The position numbers and the translations under genes are program-made. The notes beneath the pieces are model-generated. The model made no database searches and was not told the DNA's origin. It saw only the letters and a program-made list of their open reading frames with translations. From Rugamonas sp. (GTDB taxonomy: Bacteria > Pseudomonadota > Gammaproteobacteria > Burkholderiales > Burkholderiaceae_D), in contig NZ_JANXMI010000233.1 of NCBI RefSeq assembly GCF_025354735.1, positions 1 through 60,766 on the forward strand: a DNA stretch of 60,766 nt. Direction: 5' to 3'. Positions 25,244 through 39,473 of this stretch are shown here, in pieces. Numbering within the stretch: the stretch's first letter is position 1; each line of letters starts with the position of its first letter.

Positions 25244-26230
25244 CTAGTAAAACCTTAATTGCTGTTCTGGATCGATATGTCGCACAACGATATTACCCAG
25301 CGGATTATTACCGTATTGTTGTTCTTGCCCGTCAACTGATGGTAACGCCAACATGTAACCCGGCGACATCGACAAAATATTGCACAGCCCAACCATATCG
25401 AATATGCCGCAATTCGCATCGCCCGAATCAAAATTCATCTCGATGAATCTTGGTATTCCCGGCTTGCCATTTACAGGCGCTTCTCTATCTATGCTGCCAT
25501 CCGCAAGGCGGGCTACTGCTCCATGGGGATTTCTGCAAGCTGTAGCCCGTCCCTCGCCTAATGAAATACCCCAATGGCAGGTCTGTTCATCGCCATTTTT
25601 ATGCACAGAAAAAATGTGACCGCGCGGAATGGTATTCCAATAAGGTCTCGTCATGAGCGCACCCGACCCCAGATGCGACCAAACGGTTGTACTGGTCAGC
25701 TTAGACCCCTCCCGCGCCAGCCTGCGTCTCGATACAAACCCCGCAGCGAAAAGCCAGGAAGCGACGGCGTTGTAGCAAGTGGGGGATACCCCGAGTGTGG
25801 CATCCGTGCGCTTTCGCTTGGGAGCAGGAACTTGTGCGACGGGATTTTGCATGGCCTGTGCCACTGTTGCGAGGTCGCCCTTTATCGCATTGGGCCGTTT
25901 GATAAAGAGACGAATTTCGTTATCGATGAGGGCTAGCGGGCTCCCGAGCAGATCGGCGCAAATGCTTGCCAGCTCCTCCTCGGATACCATATCCATGGCA
26001 GCTTGCGGCGCTCGAAAGTAGCACAACGTGCAAAGTAACAGAGCGCGAAGAGCAACGTGCTCAGCTTCGGTCCCCCTGCTGAACGCTCCCTTTCCACTGA
26101 GCGACAGGCGCTGTTTTTCGGCCTCGGTCCAATTTCGGGTCAAGAGGGCCACATTGTTCCTCAATCCCTGGTCGATAGTGCCGATATGGGCCAAGGCATT
26201 TGGAAATCGCGTTTCATTGTTGGCCATCAA
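25244..26230 (-). CDS. Unknown protein with NlpC/P60-like Cys/His region
   Basis: This 328-residue protein has no signal peptide or membrane helix. I recognise no family over its full length. Residues 1-130 are helical and carry several Cys. From about 148 the order P-T-C152-Y-N-A-V-A-S-W-L, then P-R-G-H-I-F-S-V-H, then C-H219-W-G-I-S-L-G-E-G follows the Cys...His layout of NlpC/P60 papain-like peptidoglycan hydrolases. GC content and codon use are visibly lower than in the surrounding core genes. A secreted effector or toxin is possible; no immunity partner is obvious next to it. Confidence 0.6.
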   Translation of the reverse strand: MMANNETRFPNALAHIGTIDQGLRNNVALLTRNWTEAEKQRLSLSGKGAFSRGTEAEHVALRALLLCTLCYFRAPQAAMDMVSEEELASICADLLGSPLALIDNEIRLFIKRPNAIKGDLATVAQAMQNPVAQVPAPKRKRTDATLGVSPTCYNAVASWLFAAGFVSRRRLAREGSKLTSTTVWSHLGSGALMTRPYWNTIPRGHIFSVHKNGDEQTCHWGISLGEGRATACRNPHGAVARLADGSIDREAPVNGKPGIPRFIEMNFDSGDANCGIFDMVGLCNILSMSPGYMLALPSVDGQEQQYGNNPLGNIVVRHIDPEQQLRFY

Positions 26231-26385
26231 TTACTCCGGTTGGTGGGAATAGGCCAATCGCGCGAGCATGCGCCGGCTGGCGCTCAGTTTGCATCATCCT
26301 CCACGGGAAATACAGCTGGAATTTGCTTTTTAAGCAAAATTTTAACAAGCAGATGTCCCAGGGGACTGGTGGGCCGCCAACTGAG

Positions 26386-26430
26386 GCAATCGCCGCATGC
26401 ATGGCCGATAATTTCAGCTGGCTGAAAAGC
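26386..26430 (-). pseudogene. Remnant of a POT transporter 3' end
   Basis: On the minus strand this encodes F-S-Q-L-K-L-S-A-M-H-A-A-I-A-S-V-G-G, matching F-S-P-L-E-F-W-A-M-H-A-A-I-A-A-T-G-G near the C-terminus of the intact transporter at 22570. At DNA level 39 of 44 bases agree with 22658-22701, in the same orientation. It marks the junction between the low-GC patch and the chemotaxis/kinase genes. Confidence 0.65.
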
Positions 26431-26442
26431 GCGCCGTGCCCG

Positions 26443-27359
26443 TTAGCCGGTGCGCTTGTACCAGGGCTGGCCGGGCAGCAGCGGCTGATAGTGCGCGGCC
26501 AGGCCGTCGTTGGCGTCGAGCGGACGGTCTAGTCCCAGCACGCCGAACGGGGCCAGGCTGGCTTGGAACAGCTGGCGCACACGCTGGCGCAGCAGCGGTC
26601 CGAAATCTTGCAGGGCGCGGCGGCACACGATCAGCTGGAATTCGTTGAACGAGGCGTCCGTCACGAGATTGTATTGCGCCCATGTGATGCGGTCGCGCAG
26701 CTGCGGCAGCGGCATCGGGCCGGTGCGCTGGCCGTCCGCCGCGTCGTCCGCCGGGCCGGCCTGAAAATAATCGGCCAGCGTGCCGCTGCCGCCGCCGCGC
26801 GCATAGGCCAGTTGCGCCGCCGCCAGGCGTTCCGGCGGCAGCGACGCCTGCTGCGCCTCGGCCAGCAGTTCGTCGCTGGCCACGGTCGCATAAATTTCGG
26901 TGCGCGCTAGCAGGCCCTGTTCGTGCAGCAGGATCGCCAGCGTCCACGCCTGTTCCGCGCCGGCGCAATCGGCCAGCCACACGCGCGGCAGCGCCGACGC
27001 GTGCAGGGCGGGGCCGAGCAGGGCGCGCAGCTGCATCGATTCCTGGGCGTCGTCGAACAGGGTCGCCGCCGGCACGTGCAGCGCCCGCAGCAGGGCGCCG
27101 GCGGCGCCGTCGTCATGCAGCACGCTGTCCTGCAAGGACGAGAGGGTGCGCAGGCCGCGCCGCGCCATCGCGCCGCGCAGCTTGCGTTTCAGCGCGCTGC
27201 GCTCATGGCCGCGAAAGTCGAAGCCGAAGCGCTGCAGCAGCGCTTCGAGCAGCAGTTCGAGTTCCAGTTCCTCGACTTCCGGCCGGGCCGTCGCGCTGTC
27301 CGCCGCCGCCATCGGCCGCGTTGAAAAACCGGCGGCCTGGGTTTCCATCCGGGCCGCCA

Positions 27360-27360
<1 letters not shown>
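26443..27360 (-). CDS. Degenerate CheR-like methyltransferase
   Basis: This protein has 305 residues. The ATG at 27360 shares a base with the stop of the hybrid kinase (TGATG), so it is translationally coupled. The order of CheR elements is kept: an N-terminal helical domain (F-D-F-R-G-H-E-R-S-A-L-K-R-K-L), the R-V-W-L-A-D-C segment, I-Y-A-T-V-A-S-D-E-L-L-A-E-A and the F-Q-L-I-V-C-R-R-A-L-Q-D-F-G motif. However, the SAM-binding A-G-C-S-T-G-E-E-P-Y is replaced by L-A-D-C-A-G-A-E-Q-A-W and the usual T-x-F-F-R is altered. It may bind but not methylate chemoreceptor-like partners. Confidence 0.75.
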
Positions 27361-32258
<4,898 letters not shown>

Positions 32259-32736
32259 CGACGAAGTCCTTGTTGGTCTATATGGAATGCGGGTAGATGG
32301 TGTTGGGACGACGCGCGGGCACACGCGCTGCCGGCGATCGTCAGCGTCGCCATGACGTTTTCAAACAATACGCCGCCCTATCCGCTAGTCAAGCGGAGAA
32401 ATATCTCATCATATTTCGACGCCTGTCACCACCGCCGATATTTTAATCGGATGCGGCGGTCAGGCAAGCGCGGAGCGCGGGCTTGGCGTGAAAAAGTTTA
32501 TCGTAGGATTTATTTCTGGAGCGCACGATTGATGGGGCGGCCGGCGGCCCACATTCTCTCCAATACTCTCACTGAAGCGCGGCGTTTTTTGCGCGGCGCG
32601 GTACGCCACATTTGTTAGCTAAAATTACTCGCGGATGGGAATTAATAGTATGCTTCTGTGATGCAAATTTTCTTCGATCCCTGTTGCGCCGGCGCCAGCG
32701 AACGGCCGCCCGCCACGACCTGAAAAGTATCGGACG
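32259..32736. other. Divergent promoter region between two hybrid kinases
   Basis: About 480 bp without a gene. The middle (32370-32470) is relatively AT-rich, as expected for two divergent promoters. I see no clear operator or terminator. Confidence 0.4.
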
Positions 32737-35700
32737 ATGCGCAATCTACGCCAGTGGAAACCCAATCTAAAAACCTCGCGGGCGCTGATCTGGAGCGTCG
32801 GCCTGGCGCTGGCGCTGGCGATCGGCGTGGCCGCCTTCGCGGCCGCCGGCAAGACCGTCGAGGATGACGCCCAGCAGCGCTTCGACAATCTGACCCGCGG
32901 CACCCAGTACGCCATCTCGGCCCGCGTCAAATCGTATTCGGAACTGGTGCGCGGCCTGGTGGCGCTGTTCCGCGCCAACGATCATGTGAGCCGGGTGCAG
33001 TTCCACGATTACGTCGACACCCTCAACGTGGTCCAGCATTTTCCCGCCATCGACGCGGTGACCTACGCGCAGTCGGTGAGCGACGCCGAGCGCGACGCCT
33101 TCGTCGCCGCCATGCGGCGCGACCGCAGCATGAAGCCGGACGGCTATCCGGCCTTCGACATCGAGCCGCCCGGCCGCCGCGTCGACTATGCCGTGCTGAC
33201 CTATCTGGAGCCGATGGAGCAGCACCTCGAACGGTTCGGCATCGACCTGACGGCCAGCCCCGAGGTCGACCGCGCCATGGACCTGTCGCGCGATACCGGC
33301 CAGGTCAGCGCCTCCGGCCAACCGATCATGATACAGATGCCGACGCCGCACATCGGCCTGGGCATGCGCCTGCCCGTGTACCGGCGCGACGCCGTGCCGA
33401 CCGACGTCGCCAGCCGCCGCGCTGCCTATCTCGGCTCGGTCGGCATCGCCTTCAGCGTATCCAAGCTGGTGCAGGGCGCGCTCGACGAGATGGCCGAGCG
33501 TCGCGTCCACCTGCTGCTGTACGCCGACAACAGCAACGACGTCGAACAGCGCCGCCTGACCATCGTCAAAAGCGACAGCCTGCTGTTCAACGACGACGGT
33601 TCGATGGTGGCCACGCCGATTCCGGCGGGCGAGCAGGGCGAGTATTTCGAGGCGGTGCTGCCCATCGATTTCAACGGCAGCTTGTGGAAGGCCGATTTCC
33701 GCGTCCGCAAAACCGAGCTGCTGACCGCCTTCGACCGCTACTTCCCGTGGCTGGCGCTGTTGACCGGCTGCGCCGGCACGCTGCTGATCTACGGTTATAT
33801 CTTTGTGCTGGTGGCCTCGCGCCGCCACGCCGACGAACAGCGGCTGCTGCTCGACACGGTGCTCAATAATATCGACGCGCGGGTTTACATGAAGGGCCAG
33901 AACCGGCGCTTCCTGTATGCGAACGCGCAGATGGCCGAGTCGATCGGGCTGCCGCGCGCGCAGGTGGTGGGCAAGTTCGACCGCGAGCTGATGTCGGCCC
34001 GCGCCGCCGACGCCGCGTGGGCCGAGGACAAGCTGCTGTTCGCCGACGGCATCAAGCGCGCCAGCGAAAGCCAGTACGTCGACGGCGACGGCGTGGCGCG
34101 CCACCTGTGGACCGTCAAGGTGCCGGTGGTGATCGACGGCGCCGTCACGGCGGTGATCGCGCTGGCCACCGACGTCTCCGAACTGCAGCGCCTCAAGCAG
34201 CAGGCCGACGCCGCCAACCAGGCCAAGACCGACTTCCTGTCGAACATGAGCCACGAAATCCGCACCCCGATGAACAGCATCATCGGCATGGCGCACCTGG
34301 CGCTGAAGACGGTGACGAGCCCCAAGCAGCGCGACTATCTGCAAAAGATATACCACTCGGGCCAGCACCTGCTGGGCATCATCAACGACATCCTCGACTT
34401 TTCCAAGATCGAGGCCGGCAAGATGGACCTCGAGGTGCTCGACTTCACGCTCGACACGCTGCTGGCCAACATCGCCAGCCAGCTGGGCGAGGACGCCGCC
34501 CTCAAAAGCCTGGAGCTGGTGTTCGAGATCTGGCCCGGCCTGCCGCTCCAGTTGCGCGGCGACCCGCTGCGGCTGGAGCAGGTGCTGCTCAACTTCACCG
34601 GCAACGCCATCAAGTTTTCCGAGAACGGCAAGGTCCACGTCCGCGTGCGGCCGCTGGAGGACCGCGACGCCAGCGTGCTGGTACGCTTCGAGGTGCAGGA
34701 CCGCGGCATCGGCATGAGCGCGGTCGAAGTGGCCAACCTGTTCCAGTCCTTCCAGCAGGCCGACACCTCGACCACGCGCAAGTATGGCGGCACCGGCCTC
34801 GGTCTGGTCATCAGCAAGCAGCTGGCCGAGTTGATGGGCGGCGGCGTCGGCGTCGACAGCCGGCTCGGCGAAGGCAGCACCTTCTGGTTCACGGCGCGCC
34901 TGAACAAGGGCGCGCAGCCGGCGCAGGACGACGACGCCTTGCAGCCGAATGTACTGAACAGCATACGCGGCGCCGCCATCCTGCTGGTCGAGGACAATAT
35001 CTTCAGCCAGCAGGTCGGCCAGGAATTGCTGGAGGACGCCGGCGCCACCGTCTGCGTCGCCAACAACGGCAAGGAGGCCATGGACCTGCTGCTGCGCAGC
35101 CGTTTCGACTGCGTGCTGATGGACGTGCAGATGCCGGTGATGGACGGTTTCGAGACCACGCGCCTGATCCGCGCCGATCCGGCGCTGGCCGCCATGCTGG
35201 TGATCGCGATGACGGCCAACGCCGGCCGCGACGACCAGCAGCGCTGCATCGACGCCGGCATGGACGAATTCGTGACCAAGCCGATCGCGCCCAAGCAGCT
35301 GTTCACCGTGCTGGCGAAATGGCTGAACCAGCGCGCCGGCGCCGGCGCCGCCTGGGCCAACCGCGTGCTGGCGGCCGGGCAGGCGGCGTCCGCGTCGCCA
35401 ACGCCGACCTCGCCGACCTCGCCACCATCGCCGCCAATGCCACCAATGCCACCAATGCCATCAATGCCACCATCGCCATCATCGCCGACAACGCCGACAA
35501 CGCCGGCGCCGGCCGTCGCGGCGCCGCCCGAGGCGGAACAGGACGCGGCATCGGCTGCGGCGCCGGCGCTGGACGCCATCGACCACGACGCCGAAATGTT
35601 CGACATCGCGGCCCTCGGCCGCACCTTCAGCAACCGCCAGGACAAGATGCGCAAGTACGCGCGGATGTTCCTCGACTCGGCGCGCGATGGCTTGCTCGAA

Positions 35701-35940
35701 ATCGACGGCGCGCTGGCCCAGGCCGACGCCGTGCGCCTGTCCGAACTGGGGCACCGCATCAAATCGTCGGCGCGGGCGGTCGGCGCGATGCGCTTCGGGG
35801 AACTGTGCCTAGAGCTGGAACGGGGCCGCGCCGATATCGACATGAGCCACTCGCGCGAAGTGGTGGAGCGGATGCACGCCATGCTGGAGCAACTGGCCGA
35901 CTTGATGGCGCAGGAATCGTACGCCGACGTCCCCGGCTGA
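32737..35940 (+). CDS. CHASE-PAS hybrid histidine kinase with receiver and HPt
   Basis: This protein has 1067 residues. N-terminal membrane helix (about 17-38), periplasmic CHASE domain (about 75-300), second membrane helix (about 335-357), PAS domain (about 370-485), HisKA with His506 ([10 protein letters not shown]), HATPase, one receiver with Asp796 (V-L-M-D-V-Q-M-P), a Pro/Ser/Met/Thr linker of short repeats, and a C-terminal HPt with His1006 (L-G-H-R-I-K-S-S-A). It is a full phosphorelay except for the final output regulator. CHASE domains sense small extracytoplasmic ligands such as cytokinin-like or peptide signals. The RBS is weak. Confidence 0.94.
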   Translation: MRNLRQWKPNLKTSRALIWSVGLALALAIGVAAFAAAGKTVEDDAQQRFDNLTRGTQYAISARVKSYSELVRGLVALFRANDHVSRVQFHDYVDTLNVVQHFPAIDAVTYAQSVSDAERDAFVAAMRRDRSMKPDGYPAFDIEPPGRRVDYAVLTYLEPMEQHLERFGIDLTASPEVDRAMDLSRDTGQVSASGQPIMIQMPTPHIGLGMRLPVYRRDAVPTDVASRRAAYLGSVGIAFSVSKLVQGALDEMAERRVHLLLYADNSNDVEQRRLTIVKSDSLLFNDDGSMVATPIPAGEQGEYFEAVLPIDFNGSLWKADFRVRKTELLTAFDRYFPWLALLTGCAGTLLIYGYIFVLVASRRHADEQRLLLDTVLNNIDARVYMKGQNRRFLYANAQMAESIGLPRAQVVGKFDRELMSARAADAAWAEDKLLFADGIKRASESQYVDGDGVARHLWTVKVPVVIDGAVTAVIALATDVSELQRLKQQADAANQAKTDFLSNMSHEIRTPMNSIIGMAHLALKTVTSPKQRDYLQKIYHSGQHLLGIINDILDFSKIEAGKMDLEVLDFTLDTLLANIASQLGEDAALKSLELVFEIWPGLPLQLRGDPLRLEQVLLNFTGNAIKFSENGKVHVRVRPLEDRDASVLVRFEVQDRGIGMSAVEVANLFQSFQQADTSTTRKYGGTGLGLVISKQLAELMGGGVGVDSRLGEGSTFWFTARLNKGAQPAQDDDALQPNVLNSIRGAAILLVEDNIFSQQVGQELLEDAGATVCVANNGKEAMDLLLRSRFDCVLMDVQMPVMDGFETTRLIRADPALAAMLVIAMTANAGRDDQQRCIDAGMDEFVTKPIAPKQLFTVLAKWLNQRAGAGAAWANRVLAAGQAASASPTPTSPTSPPSPPMPPMPPMPSMPPSPSSPTTPTTPAPAVAAPPEAEQDAASAAAPALDAIDHDAEMFDIAALGRTFSNRQDKMRKYARMFLDSARDGLLEIDGALAQADAVRLSELGHRIKSSARAVGAMRFGELCLELERGRADIDMSHSREVVERMHAMLEQLADLMAQESYADVPG
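35388..35515 (+). repeat. In-frame microsatellite in hybrid kinase linker
   Basis: Imperfect 9-bp units of the type CCACCAATG, then CCGACAACG, encode a P-P-M/P-T-T linker between the receiver and HPt domains. Slippage here would change linker length without breaking frame. Confidence 0.7.
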
Positions 35941-36029
35941 CGCCATCGCGGCGATAATAGCGCTTTCTGTTTTCGACGCGCCGGCCCGCCATGGGTCCAC
36001 GGCGGCGTCGGCCCACCCAACGGACCTCC

Positions 36030-39000
36030 ATGTCATCAACTGTCACGCCCGGCCTGCTCATTTTGCACGGCAACCAGATGGAGCAGCTGCGCGCGGCCGT
36101 GTTCCAATGGCTGCGCAACCATCCACTGGGGCCGCTGGAGCCGGACATCTTCCTGGTGCAGTCGAACGGCGTGGCCGAATGGCTGAAAATCGCGCTGGCC
36201 GAGGAAATGCGCGTCTGCGCCGCCACCCGCGTCGCGCTGCCAGCGCGCTTTTTGTGGGAGACCTATCGTGGCATGCTGGGACGCGAGCGGGTGCCGGTGG
36301 TGTCGGCCTTCGACAAGGCGCCGCTGACGTGGCGCTTGATGCGCTTGTTGCCCACGCTGCTGGCCGATCCCGTGTTCGCGCCGCTGCGCCACTTCCTGGC
36401 CGACGGCGAGGCCGAGCGCCGGCTGCAACTGGCCGAGCGCCTGGCCGACCTGTTCGACCAGTACCAGGTCTACCGCGCCGACTGGCTGGCCGATTGGGCC
36501 GCCGGCCGCGACCAGCTGCGCGGCGCGCGCGGCGAGGCCGTGCCGCTGCCGCAAGACCAGCGCTGGCAGGGACAGTTGTGGCGCGCCGTGATCGCCGACG
36601 TGCCGGAGCAGTACCGCGAGCTGGGACGCGCCACCGTCCACACCGAATTCGTCGCCGCCATCGAAGCGGGCGCGCCGCCGGCCGGCCGGCTGCCGCGCCG
36701 CATCGTGCTGTTCGGCGTGTCGGCGCTGCCGTATCAAAGCCTGCAGGCGCTGGCCGCGCTGGCGCGCCACACGCAGGTGCTGCTGGCGGTGCCCAATCCC
36801 TGCCAGTTTTATTGGGGCGACATCATCGAAGGGCGCGACCTGCTGCGCTCCGCGCATAAACGCCAGCAGCTGCGCAAGGGCCAGGACCTGGGCCAGATTC
36901 CGCTGGAAGAACTGCACGCGCACAGCCACCCGCTGCTGGCGAGCTGGGGACGGCAGGGCCGCGATTTCATCCGCATGCTCGACGAATTCGACGAGGCGGC
37001 CGCCGCCAACCGCAGCGAGGACGCGGCCGCCACGCTGCGCATCGACTTGTTCAGCGAAGGCGAGGGCGACACTTTATTGAGCCAGGTGCAGGCCGCGGTG
37101 CGCGACTTGCTGCCGTTGAGCGAACACGCCGGCATCGCGCCGCCGCGCGCGGACCAGTCGCTGGAGTTCCACGTCACCCACAGCGTGCAGCGCGAAGTCG
37201 AAGTGCTGCACGACCGCCTGCTGACGATGTTCGCGGCCGGTGATGGCGGCGACGGCGGCGACGAAAGCGGCGCGCCGCTGCGCCCGCGCGACGTGGTGGT
37301 GATGGTGCCCGACATCGACACTTTTTCGGCCGCCATCCACGCCGTCTTCGCGCAGCACAAGCGCAGCGACCCGCGTTATATCCCGTTCGAGATCGCCGAC
37401 GTCAAGGACCGCAGCGTCAACCCGTTGCTGGTGGCGCTGGAATGGCTGTTACGTCTGCCGCAGCAGCGCTGCCGCCAGAGCGAGGTGCGCGACCTGCTCG
37501 ACGTGCCGGCGCTGGCGGCGCGCTTCGGCCTCGACGAGGAGGACTTGCCGACGCTGGGCCTGTGGATAGAAGGCGCCGGCGTGCGCTGGGGCCTGGACCA
37601 GTCGCACCGAGGCGGCCTGGGGCTGGCGTCGGCCGGCGAACAGAACGCCTGGATCTTCGGCGTGCGGCGCATGCTGCTCGGTTACGCCAGCGGCGCCGGC
37701 GCCAGCTACGCCGGCATCGAGCCGTATGCGGAAGTGGGCGGCCTCGATGCGGCGCTGGCCGGCTCGCTGGCGCAGCTGGTCGAAGCGCTGCTGCACTGGC
37801 GCGCCGTGCTGGCGGCGCCGCACACGCCGGCCGCGTGGGGCGCGCTGGCGCGCGCGCTGCTGGCGCAATTCTTCAAGGCCGGCGAGGAGGGCGACCGCCT
37901 CACGCTGGCGCAGCTGGAGGAGGCGCTGACCAAATGGCTGGCCACCTGCGACGGCGCCGACTTCGACGAGGCGGTGCCGCTGGCCGTGCTGCGCGAAGCG
38001 TGGCTGGGCGCCCTCGACGAGCCGACCCTGAACCACCAGTTCGTGTCCGGCGGCGTGACCTTCTGCACGCTGATGCCGATGCGCGCCGTGCCGTTCCGCG
38101 TGGTCTGCCTGCTCGGCATGAACGACGGCGACTTCCCGCGCCGCGCGCCGAAAGCCGATTTCGATCTGTTGGCGCAGCCGGGCATGGCCCGTCCCGGCGA
38201 CCGCTCGCGGCGCGACGACGACCGCTACCTGATGCTCGAAGCGCTGCTGGCCGCGCGCGACAAGCTGTATATCAGCTGGGTCGGCCGCAATGTGCGCGAC
38301 AACTCGGAGCAGCCGCCGTCGGTGCTGGTGTCGCAGCTGCGCGATTATCTGAAGACCGGCTGGCACATGACGGACGACGATCTGCGCGCGCGCACCACCG
38401 AACACGCCTTGCAGCCGTTCAGCCGGCGCTATTTCGAGGCCGGCGGCCTGCTGACCTATGCGCGCGAATGGCGCGCCGCCCACGCCGTCGACGCCGACGA
38501 GACGACGCTGGCCGAGACGCTGGCGCCGTTCGACATCGACGACAAATTCCGCCTCAAGCTGGTGGCGCTGACGCAGTTCCTGCGCCAGCCGGTGCGCCAT
38601 TTCTTCCGCCAGCGCCTCGGCGTCCACTTCGGCGAGAACGCGCTGGTCGGCGAGGACGAGGAACCGTTCTCGCTCAACGCGCTGGAACGCTATCTGCTGG
38701 AAGACGTGATGCTCGACGACGGCGGCGCGCCGGAGGCGATGCACGAAGTGCGCGCCAACCTGGGCGCGCGCGCCGAACGCCTGGGCCGCGAAGGCCTGCT
38801 GCCGATAGGCTTGATCGGCCAGCAGTGGCAGCAGCAGCTGGTCGAGGCGCTGGTGCCGGTGCGCAGCGCGTGGCTCAATCTGTGTTCGCACTATCCGCTG
38901 CCGGCGCCCAAGCTGGCGGTCGATCTGCAATTCGGCGGCGTGCCGCTGGAAGACTGGATCGACCAGCTGCGCAGCAACGGCGACGAGACGGTGTGGCTGG

Positions 39001-39473
39001 CGCAGATGTCGTCCAAGGTCACCGATAAACAGCAGCAGCCGCGCGGCGACAAACTGATCGCGATGTGGTTGCGCCAGCTGGCCATCGGCGCCATGGGCGT
39101 GAACGCCACCGGCATCCTGGTGGCGCGCGACGCCATCGTCGCCATGCAGCCGCTGGCGCAGGCCGACGCGCTGGCGGCGCTGGAAACGCTGGTGACGATC
39201 TGGCGCGACGGCATGGGCCGGCCGCTGCCGGTGGCCTGCAAGACCGCGCTGGCGCTGGCGCAGGCGGGCGACCCGCGCGCGGTCTACGACGGCGGCTTCG
39301 ACCTCGCCGGCGAAAGCGCCGACCTTTGCCTGGCGCGCCTGTGGCCCGACTTCGCCGCGCTGTCGGCCGAGGAGGAATGGGCCGACTGCTCGCTGGCGCT
39401 GTACGAGCCGCTGGCGATCTGGCTCAGGGACTACATCACGATCACGCCGATCAGCGGCGAGGACGCATCATGA
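36030..39473 (+). CDS. recC: Exodeoxyribonuclease V subunit gamma
   Basis: This 1147-residue protein starts at the ATG at 36030, where RecC similarity begins (G-L-L-I-L-H-G-N-Q-M-E-x-L). RecC marks include F-L-V-Q-S-N-G-V-A-E-W-L, F-G-V-S-A-L-P, F-H-V-T-H-S-V-Q-R-E-V-E-V-L-H-D, V-M-V-P-D-I-D and C-L-L-G-M-N-D-G-D-F-P-R. RecC is the Chi-recognising scaffold of the RecBCD helicase-nuclease that processes double-strand breaks. The gene overlaps recB by ATGA. Confidence 0.96.
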   Translation: MSSTVTPGLLILHGNQMEQLRAAVFQWLRNHPLGPLEPDIFLVQSNGVAEWLKIALAEEMRVCAATRVALPARFLWETYRGMLGRERVPVVSAFDKAPLTWRLMRLLPTLLADPVFAPLRHFLADGEAERRLQLAERLADLFDQYQVYRADWLADWAAGRDQLRGARGEAVPLPQDQRWQGQLWRAVIADVPEQYRELGRATVHTEFVAAIEAGAPPAGRLPRRIVLFGVSALPYQSLQALAALARHTQVLLAVPNPCQFYWGDIIEGRDLLRSAHKRQQLRKGQDLGQIPLEELHAHSHPLLASWGRQGRDFIRMLDEFDEAAAANRSEDAAATLRIDLFSEGEGDTLLSQVQAAVRDLLPLSEHAGIAPPRADQSLEFHVTHSVQREVEVLHDRLLTMFAAGDGGDGGDESGAPLRPRDVVVMVPDIDTFSAAIHAVFAQHKRSDPRYIPFEIADVKDRSVNPLLVALEWLLRLPQQRCRQSEVRDLLDVPALAARFGLDEEDLPTLGLWIEGAGVRWGLDQSHRGGLGLASAGEQNAWIFGVRRMLLGYASGAGASYAGIEPYAEVGGLDAALAGSLAQLVEALLHWRAVLAAPHTPAAWGALARALLAQFFKAGEEGDRLTLAQLEEALTKWLATCDGADFDEAVPLAVLREAWLGALDEPTLNHQFVSGGVTFCTLMPMRAVPFRVVCLLGMNDGDFPRRAPKADFDLLAQPGMARPGDRSRRDDDRYLMLEALLAARDKLYISWVGRNVRDNSEQPPSVLVSQLRDYLKTGWHMTDDDLRARTTEHALQPFSRRYFEAGGLLTYAREWRAAHAVDADETTLAETLAPFDIDDKFRLKLVALTQFLRQPVRHFFRQRLGVHFGENALVGEDEEPFSLNALERYLLEDVMLDDGGAPEAMHEVRANLGARAERLGREGLLPIGLIGQQWQQQLVEALVPVRSAWLNLCSHYPLPAPKLAVDLQFGGVPLEDWIDQLRSNGDETVWLAQMSSKVTDKQQQPRGDKLIAMWLRQLAIGAMGVNATGILVARDAIVAMQPLAQADALAALETLVTIWRDGMGRPLPVACKTALALAQAGDPRAVYDGGFDLAGESADLCLARLWPDFAALSAEEEWADCSLALYEPLAIWLRDYITITPISGEDAS

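Noticed and set aside
35388..35515. CRISPR-like short repeats
   Set aside because: The 9-bp units are in frame inside the hybrid kinase, without spacers or cas genes; they encode a flexible linker.
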